Positions 7,332 to 15,219 are shown, numbered from the stretch's first letter. The stretch is DNA of 29,101 nucleotides from an uncultured Coprococcus sp. (GCA_900767685.1 CAAGAB010000063.1:1-29101), one strand, 5' to 3'. Numbers and translations: made by a program. Notes: generated from the sequence alone by a model not told the origin.

Positions 7332-8702
7332 TCAGGCTATGACATATTCCTTTCTGTCACAATTCTCGAAAAGCTCATGATCAAGTCTTCTCTGTATCTG
7401 TGAATGAATGAAGCGAACTCCCATACCGTTCTCTGCTGCTTCCTTTGCCAGCTTATGTTTTGCTGCCTCTGAAATCTTAAGCTTAACGCCGTAGTAATCA
7501 GAAAGCTTTCTGACAGGGCTTATTCTCTTGTCATTTAATATGGCATAGAAGTCATCCTCAGTCATCTCCCTGAGCTGAACAATCGAACCTATACGCCCCG
7601 CTATTTCACATCTCACATTTGCATACTGTACAAGATCCTCCTGTGTGAAGGTGCTGCCATAACCGTCAAATGCAGCATTTTTATTCTCTACGCCAAAGCC
7701 GATCGCACGGCTATTATTTACCGCAAATTTCTTTGCCCTTACCATACTCTCAAAGGAGCCAAGGAACACAAAGCTGACATTTGATGTGTCAATATCAAGT
7801 ATCGGCTCGCCGTTTGAAGGATTTCCGTCAAAATGCACCATGTCACCCTCAAGAACCTTCAGCAACTCATTCTGGACTATGTAGCTGTAATGTCTGTCGT
7901 CCGCGTCCTCAAACATCTTGTCGGCCTCATCGAGGACGATGATCAGATGGCTCATCTTATCCTTATCCACACCATCGAACAGGTTTCGAACCTTTGTATT
8001 GCCCTTCCAGCCAGTGCCAGTCAGCGATGTGGCATTGTGTATCACTATGTTCGGATACAGCTTTGCAAGCTGTCTGAATATCTCAGTCTTGCCACAGCCT
8101 GTCGGTCCTGCGAAGAGGACATTCTGTCTCCTGCCATTTACATGATTCCAGAGAAGCATGGCAGCTGCCTTCTTCGCTTCCTTCTGACCATATACTCTGC
8201 AGTCAAGATATTCATATATCTTCGCCGGCGAGCTCAATATTCCTTTTGCATCAGCACTTCTTTTATCAGACTGTGTCTTTGTTTTGAATGGATTATCACT
8301 GTCTATCTCCTTGGAAGCAGCATATCCGGCAGTTCTTGCATTTCTATCCGCCGCTTTTGCATCACAAGGGATATGCTCTTTACTTGAACGCTCATAAGCA
8401 CAAAGCAATGTCGCTGCCAGGTCCTCCACGTCACTGTCGCTAAGTGTAAGATTCTCAAGTGCAGTAAAAAGCAGTTCACCAATCTGACCGCTTGGCAGGT
8501 GCTGCCATACATCATTTAATTCATTTACTTTATCAAATGCCCGGTAATACTCTTCGTCGGACATCTCATCAAAATCCCCGGCCTTTGCTTTCTTTGTGAA
8601 ATCTACTGCCGGATTTGCAATGCTTCTGTTTCTGTATCCATTTGATGTTGCTCTAAGTAATTCCTCGTAAAGTTCTCTCATATTGTCGATCTTCATATGC
8701 AT
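7332..8702 (-). CDS. ClpX-like AAA+ ATPase lacking the zinc-binding domain
   Basis: A 456-aa protein (454 if the ATG at 8696, better spaced from AAAGGAG, is used). Residues 1-155 are a helical region without the four-Cys zinc domain of ClpX. The AAA+ core begins at about 160 (KIYEYLDCRVYGQKEAKK). Walker A is GPTGCGKT at 199-206 and Walker B is LIIVLDEADK at 253-262. A ClpX-like stretch (DTSNVSFVFLGSFE), then GRIGSIVQLREMTEDDF and a sensor-2 region GVRFIHSQIQRRLD, complete the ClpX/HslU order. The ClpX pore loop and the ClpP-docking IGF loop are not evident, so partnership with ClpP is doubtful. It probably remodels a specific partner using ATP. The gene has its own promoter P2 behind a terminator, and the unknown 545-aa gene lies upstream. 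Confidence 0.85.
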   Translation of the reverse strand: MHMKIDNMRELYEELLRATSNGYRNRSIANPAVDFTKKAKAGDFDEMSDEEYYRAFDKVNELNDVWQHLPSGQIGELLFTALENLTLSDSDVEDLAATLLCAYERSSKEHIPCDAKAADRNARTAGYAASKEIDSDNPFKTKTQSDKRSADAKGILSSPAKIYEYLDCRVYGQKEAKKAAAMLLWNHVNGRRQNVLFAGPTGCGKTEIFRQLAKLYPNIVIHNATSLTGTGWKGNTKVRNLFDGVDKDKMSHLIIVLDEADKMFEDADDRHYSYIVQNELLKVLEGDMVHFDGNPSNGEPILDIDTSNVSFVFLGSFESMVRAKKFAVNNSRAIGFGVENKNAAFDGYGSTFTQEDLVQYANVRCEIAGRIGSIVQLREMTEDDFYAILNDKRISPVRKLSDYYGVKLKISEAAKHKLAKEAAENGMGVRFIHSQIQRRLDHELFENCDRKEYVIA

Positions 8703-8776
8703 TTTCTCCTTTCGTCTTGCCCCATGAAACAGCTCACTGTCTGTGCCACATGGGATATTCTTTATTTGATAAACAC

Positions 8777-8817
8777 AGTATAACTACAGCAATATTTAAG
8801 CTCGTAAAATTTACGAA
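8777..8817 (-). promoter_or_regulatory. Promoter P2 with TCGTAAATTTTACGA near-palindrome at -35
   Basis: On the minus strand TTCGTAAATTTTACGAG (8817-8801) is followed by 18 bp and TATACT (8782-8777), about 75 bases before the ClpX-like start. It has the same layout and spacing as P1. Confidence 0.65.
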
Positions 8818-8854
8818 GAAAAGCCACCAATCTGTGCCAATACAGATTGATGGC
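8816..8854 (-). terminator. Rho-independent terminator of the 382-aa/545-aa operon
   Basis: On the minus strand GCCA-T-CAATCTGT, a 6-base loop, then ACAGATTG-G-TGGC form a stem with a single internal mismatch (8854-8823), followed by TTTTCTT. The T-run leads straight into the P2 near-palindrome, so the ClpX-like gene is separately transcribed. Confidence 0.8.
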
Positions 8855-8870
8855 CTATAAACCAATGCAG

Positions 8871-10508
8871 CTATTTTATTTTTTGGCTTTGAAATGTCAT
8901 TCTCAGCTGTTTTTTCCTTTCTGCTTCCTCCTGCTCCCTGTCGAACGCTTCAAGCGTAGCTCTTATATCTGACTCATCAACATCTCCATATAATGCAGAG
9001 CTTCCTGCCGCCTTGTCTGATATACCTGCCGCCTCCGCTTTTACATTGTCATAATCTTTGAAATACTTAAGAAAAACCTCCGGACAGCCTGCCGGTGCAT
9101 CCCCATTATACCGCCTGTATTCCTCCATGGAGTCAGCCTTATAATCATAATTTCTAAACCAGCTCACCGCCTCTGACATACCGGGGAACACATTTTCATC
9201 AAAGGAGCCTTCCTGAAACGCCGAAAATTCAAATGCACTTCCGCCATCTGTTCCGTAGAAATATACCACGCCGAACTCACAGTTGCTGGCAAGTCTCACA
9301 TCGGCATTCTCCGCAAACTGCCTTTTGCCTATGAGGAATATTCCACCTCCTGTATCATTGTCGATCCACATCGGCATAAAGACATTCTGGTAAAAAGAAG
9401 CTCTCTTATCCGAATTCAGTCTGTCACGGACATTATCACACGCATTGTAATATTCATCCCATGTCGTATAACCGCCGGGGATTTCAACATAGCCTGTACC
9501 GCCAGAAAATGGATTATCCCCCACATATCTGAAATACGCATCCATTATGTCCATACTTTTATCCTTCTTGCGGGGCCTGCCTCCATTTGAAAAGCCTGCA
9601 TCATAAAGCAGTGTATGCACATCGACGGTTAATATGTCTCTCTGCAGGTTCTCCGTGAGCTTATCAAGAAATTCCGCTTCAAAGAACCGGTCCGCTTCAA
9701 TGTTGAATTTTTCATAGTTCTCTTCTCCAAGCTGCCTTAATCTTGCAAGTCTCAGTGCAGCTCTCCCGCATCCTGCAAATACATCATCTCCAAATGTCTG
9801 CTTTCCAAATTCTGTAAAATATGCCAGTGACTTCTTGTCTGGGATATATTTGCTGTTGCCCGCCCAGAATTCCAGAAGTCTGCTGACATATCCTGCTTTA
9901 GATATAATACCATAATAGAAATCCAGGTAAGACGACATGAGCTCCACATACGGATTCTTCTTCTCGCCATCGAATTCAAATGAATCAAGCAGTTCTGACG
10001 AGATGTGCCTAAGCATATCTATATCCGCATCTACACTGATGTCAGTTTCTGATACCTTGCTATTATCCATATACTTATCAAGCAGTCTCAGTCTGTCACC
10101 ACACAAGTCACCATCTGCATGCTTCAACGCTTCACACTCAGTTTCAAGTTCTAACCTCACCGTCTCCCATTCGGTTTCCAATTCTGATTTACCAATCTCA
10201 CCTGGGCGCTCTGATCCATCCGTTTTTTCTTCATAAAATGAAATACTGTCTAACAGCTCAGGCAGACTGTGAATCCTATCAAACGAATCAGAAAGGGTTT
10301 TATCAGAAAGCAGCGCTTTCACCAGAAAACGGACATATCTTTTCCTGCTTGCTGCCGTGTCCACCAGACAGTAGTATTCTTCCTTCATCCGAATTCTGAG
10401 ATTGCTCTCTCTTTTACTTTTCACATATCCATATAAGAAAGAATTCTCCGTATTCTCATGATAATCCCGTCCTAGTCTGACATAAAAATCTTCTCTGAAA
10501 CCAGCCAT
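8871..10508 (-). CDS. Unknown 545-aa protein, partner gene of the ClpX-like locus
   Basis: The ATG at 10508 lies 3 bases after the stop of the upstream 382-aa gene, with GGGAGGAGG inside that gene's end, so translation is coupled. There is no signal peptide or membrane helix, so it is probably cytoplasmic. The first ~260 residues are helical and charged, with an acidic stretch (ELETEWETVRLELETE). A basic patch GRPRKKDK occurs near the middle. The later part is rich in Gly and aromatics (GYVEIPGGYTTWDEYY, WIDNDTGGGIFLIGKRQF, FGVVYFYGTDGG), reminiscent of SMI1/KNR4- or SUKH-like folds, but this is only a resemblance. The end is a charged helix (LEAFDREQEEAERKKQLRM). No family is recognised with confidence. 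Confidence 0.8.
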   Translation of the reverse strand: MAGFREDFYVRLGRDYHENTENSFLYGYVKSKRESNLRIRMKEEYYCLVDTAASRKRYVRFLVKALLSDKTLSDSFDRIHSLPELLDSISFYEEKTDGSERPGEIGKSELETEWETVRLELETECEALKHADGDLCGDRLRLLDKYMDNSKVSETDISVDADIDMLRHISSELLDSFEFDGEKKNPYVELMSSYLDFYYGIISKAGYVSRLLEFWAGNSKYIPDKKSLAYFTEFGKQTFGDDVFAGCGRAALRLARLRQLGEENYEKFNIEADRFFEAEFLDKLTENLQRDILTVDVHTLLYDAGFSNGGRPRKKDKSMDIMDAYFRYVGDNPFSGGTGYVEIPGGYTTWDEYYNACDNVRDRLNSDKRASFYQNVFMPMWIDNDTGGGIFLIGKRQFAENADVRLASNCEFGVVYFYGTDGGSAFEFSAFQEGSFDENVFPGMSEAVSWFRNYDYKADSMEEYRRYNGDAPAGCPEVFLKYFKDYDNVKAEAAGISDKAAGSSALYGDVDESDIRATLEAFDREQEEAERKKQLRMTFQSQKIK

Positions 10509-10511
10509 GCC

Positions 10512-11660
10512 CTACGCCTCCTCCCGAAGCTTCTTTATCGCATCTATCTGCTTCTTTATACTGATGTATGTCCTTGCGCAATTATCTGCATCGGTATACA
10601 AAGTCTTGCCCCGCCTGCCAAGGAATACATCCAGCATGCCCTCCACCAGAATATCAAATATCGTAAGCGGATACCTCATATCACGGGATTCATCAGTATA
10701 AAACAGCTCACGAAGCCTCAGATATCTGGTACAGAACCCTTCAGTATCAGGAAATGTCTGTCTGAACCGCTTCTCACTCTCATCCCATCTGACTGCCAGC
10801 TCATCAAAATATCTGTTAAGCTCTGCCATGTCCGGATCATTTGCATCGACATCCACATATTCACTCATAACTGCTTCTATCTCTTCTTCGGTCATGGCAT
10901 TGTCTTCTGCCTCTTCCAGAAATTCATCATACATCTTCATCTGTTCCTGACAGTACGTATCAAGTCCATCCTTCATGCTCTGGGTAAGGCTGTCTCCGAT
11001 ATCTTTCCCGGTAAGCGACTCATATGCCATGCTGAATATTTCAAACAGACCTGTTGCCCCTCTGACACCAAAATATGCCTCACCACAGAGCTCATCATAT
11101 CTTTTCTCAATCGGCCTTAAAGAAAACTCTCTCACTCTTTTTGCATGAAGATAAAGCTGCTGAAATGAATCGGCATATGGTTCAGCATAAATTTGTTCAA
11201 CCCACTCCATCTCGCTTGTCATGAGCAGTATCATGCAGTAGAGATAATCATGTATAAATTCTTTGAATCTTGCCGGCATGCATGGAACTTTCTCTTCCGG
11301 GATTTTATCTTCTACAGCTTTATTTCCCGGAAATTCATCACTCGCAGTCCCTTTCTCTTCTTTCTCTTCTTTCTCTTCTTTCTCTTCTTTCTTTTCGTCT
11401 CTCTCCAGTTTGTCACTTTCTAACCAAAGTCTGTTTCTTATACCATAGCTGTCCATGGATTTTACCAACTCATTTACAAGCTTTTCCACAGCCGTAGCTT
11501 TTCTAATTTCTCCTCCTGCCAGAGCGCCTGACAGAAAAGCCGAAACCTTGTTGTCTCTTCCGCTTACAGCCTGATCCAGTGCCGATTCCAGCTCCCGGAA
11601 TTTGTTCTTGCGGAATTCTATTTTTTTCCACTCTTTGTCCGATATTCTCAAAGCAATCAC
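10512..11660 (-). CDS. Unknown 382-aa protein with (KEE)n linker, paralogue of the 346-aa protein at 13382-14422
   Basis: The first codon is a GTG at 11660, but the AGATGAGG site is very close to it; a TTG three codons later (11651) is an alternative. Both the N-terminal motif (AVEKLVNELVKSMDSYGIRN, then RLWL) and a C-terminal motif (VEGMLDVFLGRRGKTLY) have counterparts in the 346-aa protein (KLITELVEDMDRYGYRYKMWL; VEGMLDTYMWDHGLSIY), so the two are distant paralogues. Between them lies a charged linker made by a 9-base repeat, then a helical acidic region. It has no signal peptide or membrane segment. It is the first gene of an operon with the 545-aa gene. Function is not recognised. Confidence 0.78.
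   Translation of the reverse strand: MIALRISDKEWKKIEFRKNKFRELESALDQAVSGRDNKVSAFLSGALAGGEIRKATAVEKLVNELVKSMDSYGIRNRLWLESDKLERDEKKEEKEEKEEKEEKGTASDEFPGNKAVEDKIPEEKVPCMPARFKEFIHDYLYCMILLMTSEMEWVEQIYAEPYADSFQQLYLHAKRVREFSLRPIEKRYDELCGEAYFGVRGATGLFEIFSMAYESLTGKDIGDSLTQSMKDGLDTYCQEQMKMYDEFLEEAEDNAMTEEEIEAVMSEYVDVDANDPDMAELNRYFDELAVRWDESEKRFRQTFPDTEGFCTRYLRLRELFYTDESRDMRYPLTIFDILVEGMLDVFLGRRGKTLYTDADNCARTYISIKKQIDAIKKLREEA
11352..11396. repeat. In-frame 9-base tandem repeat
   Basis: The plus-strand unit TTTCTCTTC occurs four times perfectly and once with one change (TTTCTTTTC). It encodes an EKE/KEE linker in the 382-aa protein. Because the unit is a multiple of three, copy-number change would alter linker length without a frameshift. 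Confidence 0.85.
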
Positions 11661-11673
11661 AACCTCATCTTTC

Positions 11674-11702
11674 TATATAATAATAGGCAAATTCACTATC
11701 AA
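11674..11702 (-). promoter_or_regulatory. Candidate sigma-A promoter of the 382-aa/545-aa operon
   Basis: On the minus strand TTGATA (11702-11697), 17 bp, TATATA (11679-11674), just upstream of the 382-aa gene start. The surrounding DNA is AT-rich, so chance matches are possible. Confidence 0.4.
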
Positions 11703-11749
11703 GCCAACTTTTAAACTAATCTTTTGAGATGATTACGAGATCAATCAGA

Positions 11750-12700
11750 TTAATCTACGTCATCAAACCTTAAGCTCATCTGTGTCTCCTTAAGTGATTT
11801 CATTTTGCGCTCTGTGATCTTGTCTAACTCGCCAACAGTTCCGCACAAGAGAGGTGACTTAGGATCGTAGCATGCACAATTTGCTTTCACCGCAGCCTCA
11901 GAATAGTTGGCATAACAGTATCTGCAGCCGTTTAAACAGGTGTTATATGAGCCTATCTCCACGCTCTCCATACATCCACACTCCGGACGCTGCACCTTAT
12001 CCTTTGACACCTTTATATCACAGCCTATGATCTCCTCGATGAGCTTCTTATCTATGCAGCAGTTATGCTCAATTCCGCATTTTTCAAGGTCTATTATCTC
12101 CGCACATGTCGCAACCACCATACCGTGGCTCCTTGCTATGTCGGCGATGGTCTTTGAAAATGTCTCAAGCTCGTCATGACTCATCTCATATCTGTCCACT
12201 GCCTCCATATTCTTCTTGTTCTTGGCATATATGTCGACAAAGCTTATGACACACTTCTCAGTACATCCGTCAAGTGCCTCAGCGATCTGTGTAAATGCCT
12301 TTATGTGGTACTCCGGAGAGTATTTCTTCGTGAACACTATCGGATCATATCTCCAGATAATGCGCTTTTTCCCTATCTTTTCTGCAAGCTGCTTAAATGC
12401 CGGAATCAGCTTTTCTTTCTTATCAGGCAGATTTGCCTCCATATCCCTTCCGTATCCGGTCAGCGTGAACTGGAAATAATACTTGTACGCAGCCAGTTCA
12501 TCAAGTCTTGGAAGCATCGGTATCGGATTCTTTGTCCAGAACACTATGCAGTCCACCACATCCGGCGAGAGATCAATCCTGCTTATCTGATGAGCGTTCA
12601 TGGGATTCCTGACATACAGGAATCCCTCCTTTATTCTGTTGTAGAACCACTCCGAGTAAAATGTCGGAATATCAGTTCTCCTGCTCGCACTTACTATCAT
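11750..12700 (-). CDS. DUF1848 family protein (radical-SAM-like, C-terminal CxxxCxxC)
   Basis: A 316-aa protein opening with the hallmark SASRRTDIPTFYSEWFYNR. DUF1848 features follow in order: GFLYVRNPMN, LSPDVVDCIVFWTKNPIPML, YYFQFTLTGYG, KRIIWRYDPI and VISFVDIYAK. Near the C-terminus (about 255-262) is CLNGCRYCYANYS, a Cys-x3-Cys-x2-Cys set like the one that binds the 4Fe-4S cluster in radical SAM enzymes, with more Cys before it (HNCC, ECGC) and after it (CAC, LLC). The family is common in anaerobes; its substrate is unknown. The ATG overlaps the TGA of the upstream open frame (ATGA), indicating translational coupling with that gene or its remnant. Confidence 0.9.
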   Translation of the reverse strand: MIVSASRRTDIPTFYSEWFYNRIKEGFLYVRNPMNAHQISRIDLSPDVVDCIVFWTKNPIPMLPRLDELAAYKYYFQFTLTGYGRDMEANLPDKKEKLIPAFKQLAEKIGKKRIIWRYDPIVFTKKYSPEYHIKAFTQIAEALDGCTEKCVISFVDIYAKNKKNMEAVDRYEMSHDELETFSKTIADIARSHGMVVATCAEIIDLEKCGIEHNCCIDKKLIEEIIGCDIKVSKDKVQRPECGCMESVEIGSYNTCLNGCRYCYANYSEAAVKANCACYDPKSPLLCGTVGELDKITERKMKSLKETQMSLRFDDVD

Positions 12701-12942
12701 AATTTTAAAATTCCCCTTGTATCTTCCATCGTTATCTGCTTCTTGATTCCTTCAAATTTGACATATCTTCCACAGATCATATTTGCAAATATCATTCTTC
12801 TTGCAAATGACTTGGCCATTATCCTGCCATCCTTGTCATAGAGTCCACACTTTTCGCCATTTGGAGTTATGCCATACCGCAGTCTTCCGTCAGCTTCCTC
12901 AAACAGCCGCTTCCGTGATCCTGTACGGCCAGCGTACCGGGT
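12697..12942 (-). pseudogene. Out-of-frame 3' remnant of a small DUF1848-linked gene
   Basis: This frame is open for 81 codons from a TAG at 12943-12945 to the TGA overlapping the DUF1848 start. It encodes a coherent peptide (EEADGRLRYGITPNGEKCGL, then YDKDGRIMAKSF...GRYVKFEGIKKQITMEDTRG). The only ATG with usable spacing is at 12819, giving 40 aa and losing the conserved-looking front. The upstream 135-aa frame stops at 12899. Removing one base of the TTT at 12901-12903 would join the two frames. It is either a frameshifted tail or a gene whose 5' end was lost by deletion. The protein family is not recognised. Confidence 0.45.
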
Positions 12943-13306
12943 CTATTCCGGTGTAATCAAGCTTACTTTCCGGTGCTTCGCCCAGCACTCTCGCTGCATA
13001 GGACATTCCCCAATAGTCAATACCTGTGCCACAGCCTATGCTTACCGCCTTTATACTTTCAGGATTATTCATATCTGCAAATATATCTGCGTAGGCTCTT
13101 GAGAACTGAAATCCATATGCTCTTGCATACTTCATAACATATAATGCGGTTATATGCTCATCATCATAATCCGCGGTTCCCGAATCGAACATATCATGGA
13201 ACTCTGTAACAAATCTGACTCTATCCTCTTCGGAAAGTCCTTCTATGTAATTTTCTAATTCAGTATATACTCTTTTCATGTACTCTCTTATATTTATAAC
13301 CGACAT
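12899..13306 (-). CDS. Truncated methyltransferase-like protein (135 aa)
   Basis: The ATG at 13306 is preceded by AGAAAGGAG. Residues 1-85 are helical (YMKRVYTELENYIEGLSEED; YARAYGFQFSRAYADIFADM). Then comes AVSIGCGTGIDYWGMSYA, the glycine-rich motif I of Rossmann-type SAM methyltransferases, and LDYTGIDPVRW, resembling motif II. The protein ends only about 20 residues later, whereas such enzymes normally continue for 100 or more residues with motifs III-VI. A SAM pocket could not be completed, so it is probably non-functional or a remnant. The gene has its own sigma-A type promoter and leads into the DUF1848 gene. Confidence 0.65.
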   Translation of the reverse strand: MSVINIREYMKRVYTELENYIEGLSEEDRVRFVTEFHDMFDSGTADYDDEHITALYVMKYARAYGFQFSRAYADIFADMNNPESIKAVSIGCGTGIDYWGMSYAARVLGEAPESKLDYTGIDPVRWPYRITEAAV

Positions 13307-13335
13307 TGCAGACTCCTTTCTCCTGCATCATGTAA

Positions 13336-13365
13336 AGTATAATATATATTCACTTAATGTTTCAA
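13336..13365 (-). promoter_or_regulatory. Sigma-A type promoter of the methyltransferase-like/DUF1848 operon
   Basis: On the minus strand TTGAAA (13365-13360), 18 bp, TATACT (13341-13336), about 30 bases before the ATG at 13306. It has none of the near-palindromes seen in P1-P3. Confidence 0.6.
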
Positions 13366-13381
13366 TAACATCATGTCGTTA

Positions 13382-14422
13382 TCATAGCCGATTTTTTCTC
13401 TGTGTATTGAGATACGCAGTCTTCTCGGCTGCTTTTTCCAGATAAAGCTTTGATCTTTTTAGACTATCCATACTGCTGTATATCGACAGCCCATGATCCC
13501 ACATGTACGTGTCAAGCATTCCCTCCACAGCTTTCCTCATCTGTGACAGATAACTATACGGCACCTCATCAGAATATATCATATCCAAAAAACTGGCAAA
13601 ACGACTGCAAACCTTATCCGAATCTTCCATCTGGTCACACACACAGACGAATGTTTTACTTTCATCCGCATCATGACCATCCTGTAAAAATTCCTCATCC
13701 ACAAACTCGTCAACATCCAGGTTATCATATATCGGCTCCACAATATCAATATCATCAATATCGAAGTCATCCATATCACCCAAGTCTCCCACATCCGTCA
13801 TGTCATTCAGATCTTCCATATCATTCGAATCCAAGTCTTCAAGCATTTCTTCTTCAATCTCCTGCATCCTTTTATAAACCTTATCGGACATCCAGTCAGG
13901 CTTATTGTCAGGATGCGAGTAGTCAAATGCCCAAACACACCATGATATAATACCTGCATCACATATCCAGCCATCCACAACATACTCAAAAATCAGCGTA
14001 TCCTTATCATTATTTGATTCAAAATCAATACAGCCTGAGAGCAGATTATCAAATGAACCATTTGGAAGGTTATCCATCAGGAATCCGTATTGGGAAAAAT
14101 CCAATAAAGACATTCTTATTGCAAGATACAGATATATTCTCACATATCTGCAAAAGCTCTTCTGTTCCGGAAGTGCATTTTCCGCTGTTATGTGCCCCAG
14201 CCACATCTTGTACCTATATCCATACCGGTCCATGTCTTCCACGAGCTCTGTTATCAGTTTCTCCGCTTTTTTCTCATCAAATCTGCCATTCTCATCAGTC
14301 ACCAGCGGTCTGATCAAATTACTTCTTCCACTTGCCTCACATTCAAATTCCTTCATGAGCTTCCTGATATTTCCCTTATTATTTTTTAAGCTGCAATACT
14401 CTTTACAATTTTCAAATTTCAT
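13382..14422 (-). CDS. Unknown 346-aa protein with acidic linker, paralogue of the 382-aa protein
   Basis: The start was set at the ATG at 14422 because AAGGAGG is well spaced from it; the ATG two codons earlier is almost touching that site. The N-terminal segment KLITELVEDMDRYGYRYKMW and the C-terminal segment VEGMLDTYMWDHGLSIYSSM match the 382-aa protein at 10512-11660. Its middle holds an unusual run of short acidic repeats (LEDLDSNDMEDLNDMTDVGD and similar), encoded by repetitive DNA at about 13740-13845. The paralogue has a KEE linker elsewhere in its sequence. It has several Cys residues and no signal peptide or membrane helix. It is transcribed from P3, which carries the near-palindrome shared with P1 and P2. 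Function is not recognised. Confidence 0.78.
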   Translation of the reverse strand: MKFENCKEYCSLKNNKGNIRKLMKEFECEASGRSNLIRPLVTDENGRFDEKKAEKLITELVEDMDRYGYRYKMWLGHITAENALPEQKSFCRYVRIYLYLAIRMSLLDFSQYGFLMDNLPNGSFDNLLSGCIDFESNNDKDTLIFEYVVDGWICDAGIISWCVWAFDYSHPDNKPDWMSDKVYKRMQEIEEEMLEDLDSNDMEDLNDMTDVGDLGDMDDFDIDDIDIVEPIYDNLDVDEFVDEEFLQDGHDADESKTFVCVCDQMEDSDKVCSRFASFLDMIYSDEVPYSYLSQMRKAVEGMLDTYMWDHGLSIYSSMDSLKRSKLYLEKAAEKTAYLNTQRKNRL

Positions 14423-14442
14423 TTTCATGCCTCCTTGTTTTT

Positions 14443-14488
14443 GAACACCAGCCAGGCAAATGGCAGGCGATGCATGTCTGATAAACTT
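14443..14488. repeat. Degenerate copy of the CACCAGCC palindromic repeat
   Basis: GAACACCAGCCAGGCAAAT, then a short arm and GATGCATGTCTGATAAACT, follow the order of the longer copies at 2533-2693 and 28202-28277, but the palindrome is eroded and the second hairpin is lost. It lies in the 5' leader of the 346-aa gene. Confidence 0.5.
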
Positions 14489-14510
14489 TTTTCTGCTTCA
14501 CTGTTTCTTA

Positions 14511-14548
14511 TTATAGCTATGTATATATATGTCTCGTAATATTTACGA
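14511..14548 (-). promoter_or_regulatory. Promoter P3 with TCGTAAATATTACGA near-palindrome at -35
   Basis: On the minus strand TCGTAAATATTACGA (14548-14534) is followed, after 16 or 17 bp, by TATAAT (14516-14511), about 90 bases before the 346-aa gene. The layout is that of P1 and P2. The site also lies about 160 bases before the divergent sigma gene at 14707 and could affect it as well. Confidence 0.6.
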
Positions 14549-14706
14549 CATGTTTTCAGATGATTATAAATGTTTGTGGATTTTTCCAAACCTGTGTGCT
14601 ATTTTGATGTTCTGGATTGTTTTATATATGAGATCTCAAATGAGAGAATTGCAGGAATTCATTTCTCACGTATTCTCATATAAACAAACTACGGAGGTGA
14701 TAAATC

Positions 14707-15219
14707 TTGAAACAGCAGCAGCTGCTGGAGTTATATGATACATACTCGAACAACGTATTCCGTCTCGCTATGAGCTTTTTAGGCAACACGGCGGACTCGG
14801 AGGACATTGTGCAGAGCGTATTTACAAAGCTAATAGAAAAGAAGCCCCACATATCAAAGGGAAAGGAGAAATCCTATCTTCTCACAATGACCGCAAACAT
14901 GTGCAGAAACCATCTGAAATCGGCGGCAAACAGACTTAACTCAAGTTATGAAGAACTGACCTCTGAATTAACAGATAGCGGCTTTAAAAATGACTTAAGC
15001 ATCGGCTTCATCGATGGATTCAACATCGAAGAACATGCTATGTACGAAGCATTTGCCCAGATTTCCGACACATACCGCACAGTTCTCTATCTACACTACT
15101 ATGAGGGATATAAGTTTGGGGAAATTGCAAAAATGCTTCACATCTCGTCCTCTGCAGTCTCCATGAGAATATCAAGGGGCAGGCAGGAACTGAAGGAAAT
15201 CTTGTACAGCGAGTTATGA
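14707..15219 (+). CDS. ECF-type RNA polymerase sigma factor with TTG start
   Basis: A 170-aa protein. Translation starts at TTG, with GGAGGTGAT ideally placed 7 bases upstream and no ATG nearby. Region 2 is at about 5-60 (LYDTYSNNVFRLAMSFLGNT, DSEDIVQSVFTKLIEK). Region 4 is at about 112-167 (QISDTYRTVLYLHYYEGY, then the helix-turn-helix FGEIAKMLHISSSAVSMRIS). The length is typical of ECF factors, which direct RNA polymerase to small stress or envelope regulons. The next gene encodes a membrane-anchored protein in the position and style of an anti-sigma factor, separated by an 81-base spacer with a hairpin. Its own promoter was not identified with confidence. Confidence 0.92.
   Translation: MKQQQLLELYDTYSNNVFRLAMSFLGNTADSEDIVQSVFTKLIEKKPHISKGKEKSYLLTMTANMCRNHLKSAANRLNSSYEELTSELTDSGFKNDLSIGFIDGFNIEEHAMYEAFAQISDTYRTVLYLHYYEGYKFGEIAKMLHISSSAVSMRISRGRQELKEILYSEL

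Noticed and set aside
11193..11497. Three overlapping plus-strand open frames
   Set aside because: They are the antisense of the 9-base repeat (Phe/Ser/Leu runs) and have no ribosome sites.
12176..12841. Plus-strand open frame of 221 codons
   Set aside because: It runs antisense to the DUF1848 gene, which matches a known family, and has no ribosome site.
14529..14738. Plus-strand open frame of 69 codons before the sigma gene
   Set aside because: It begins inside the P3 near-palindrome, has no ribosome site and runs into the sigma gene in another frame.
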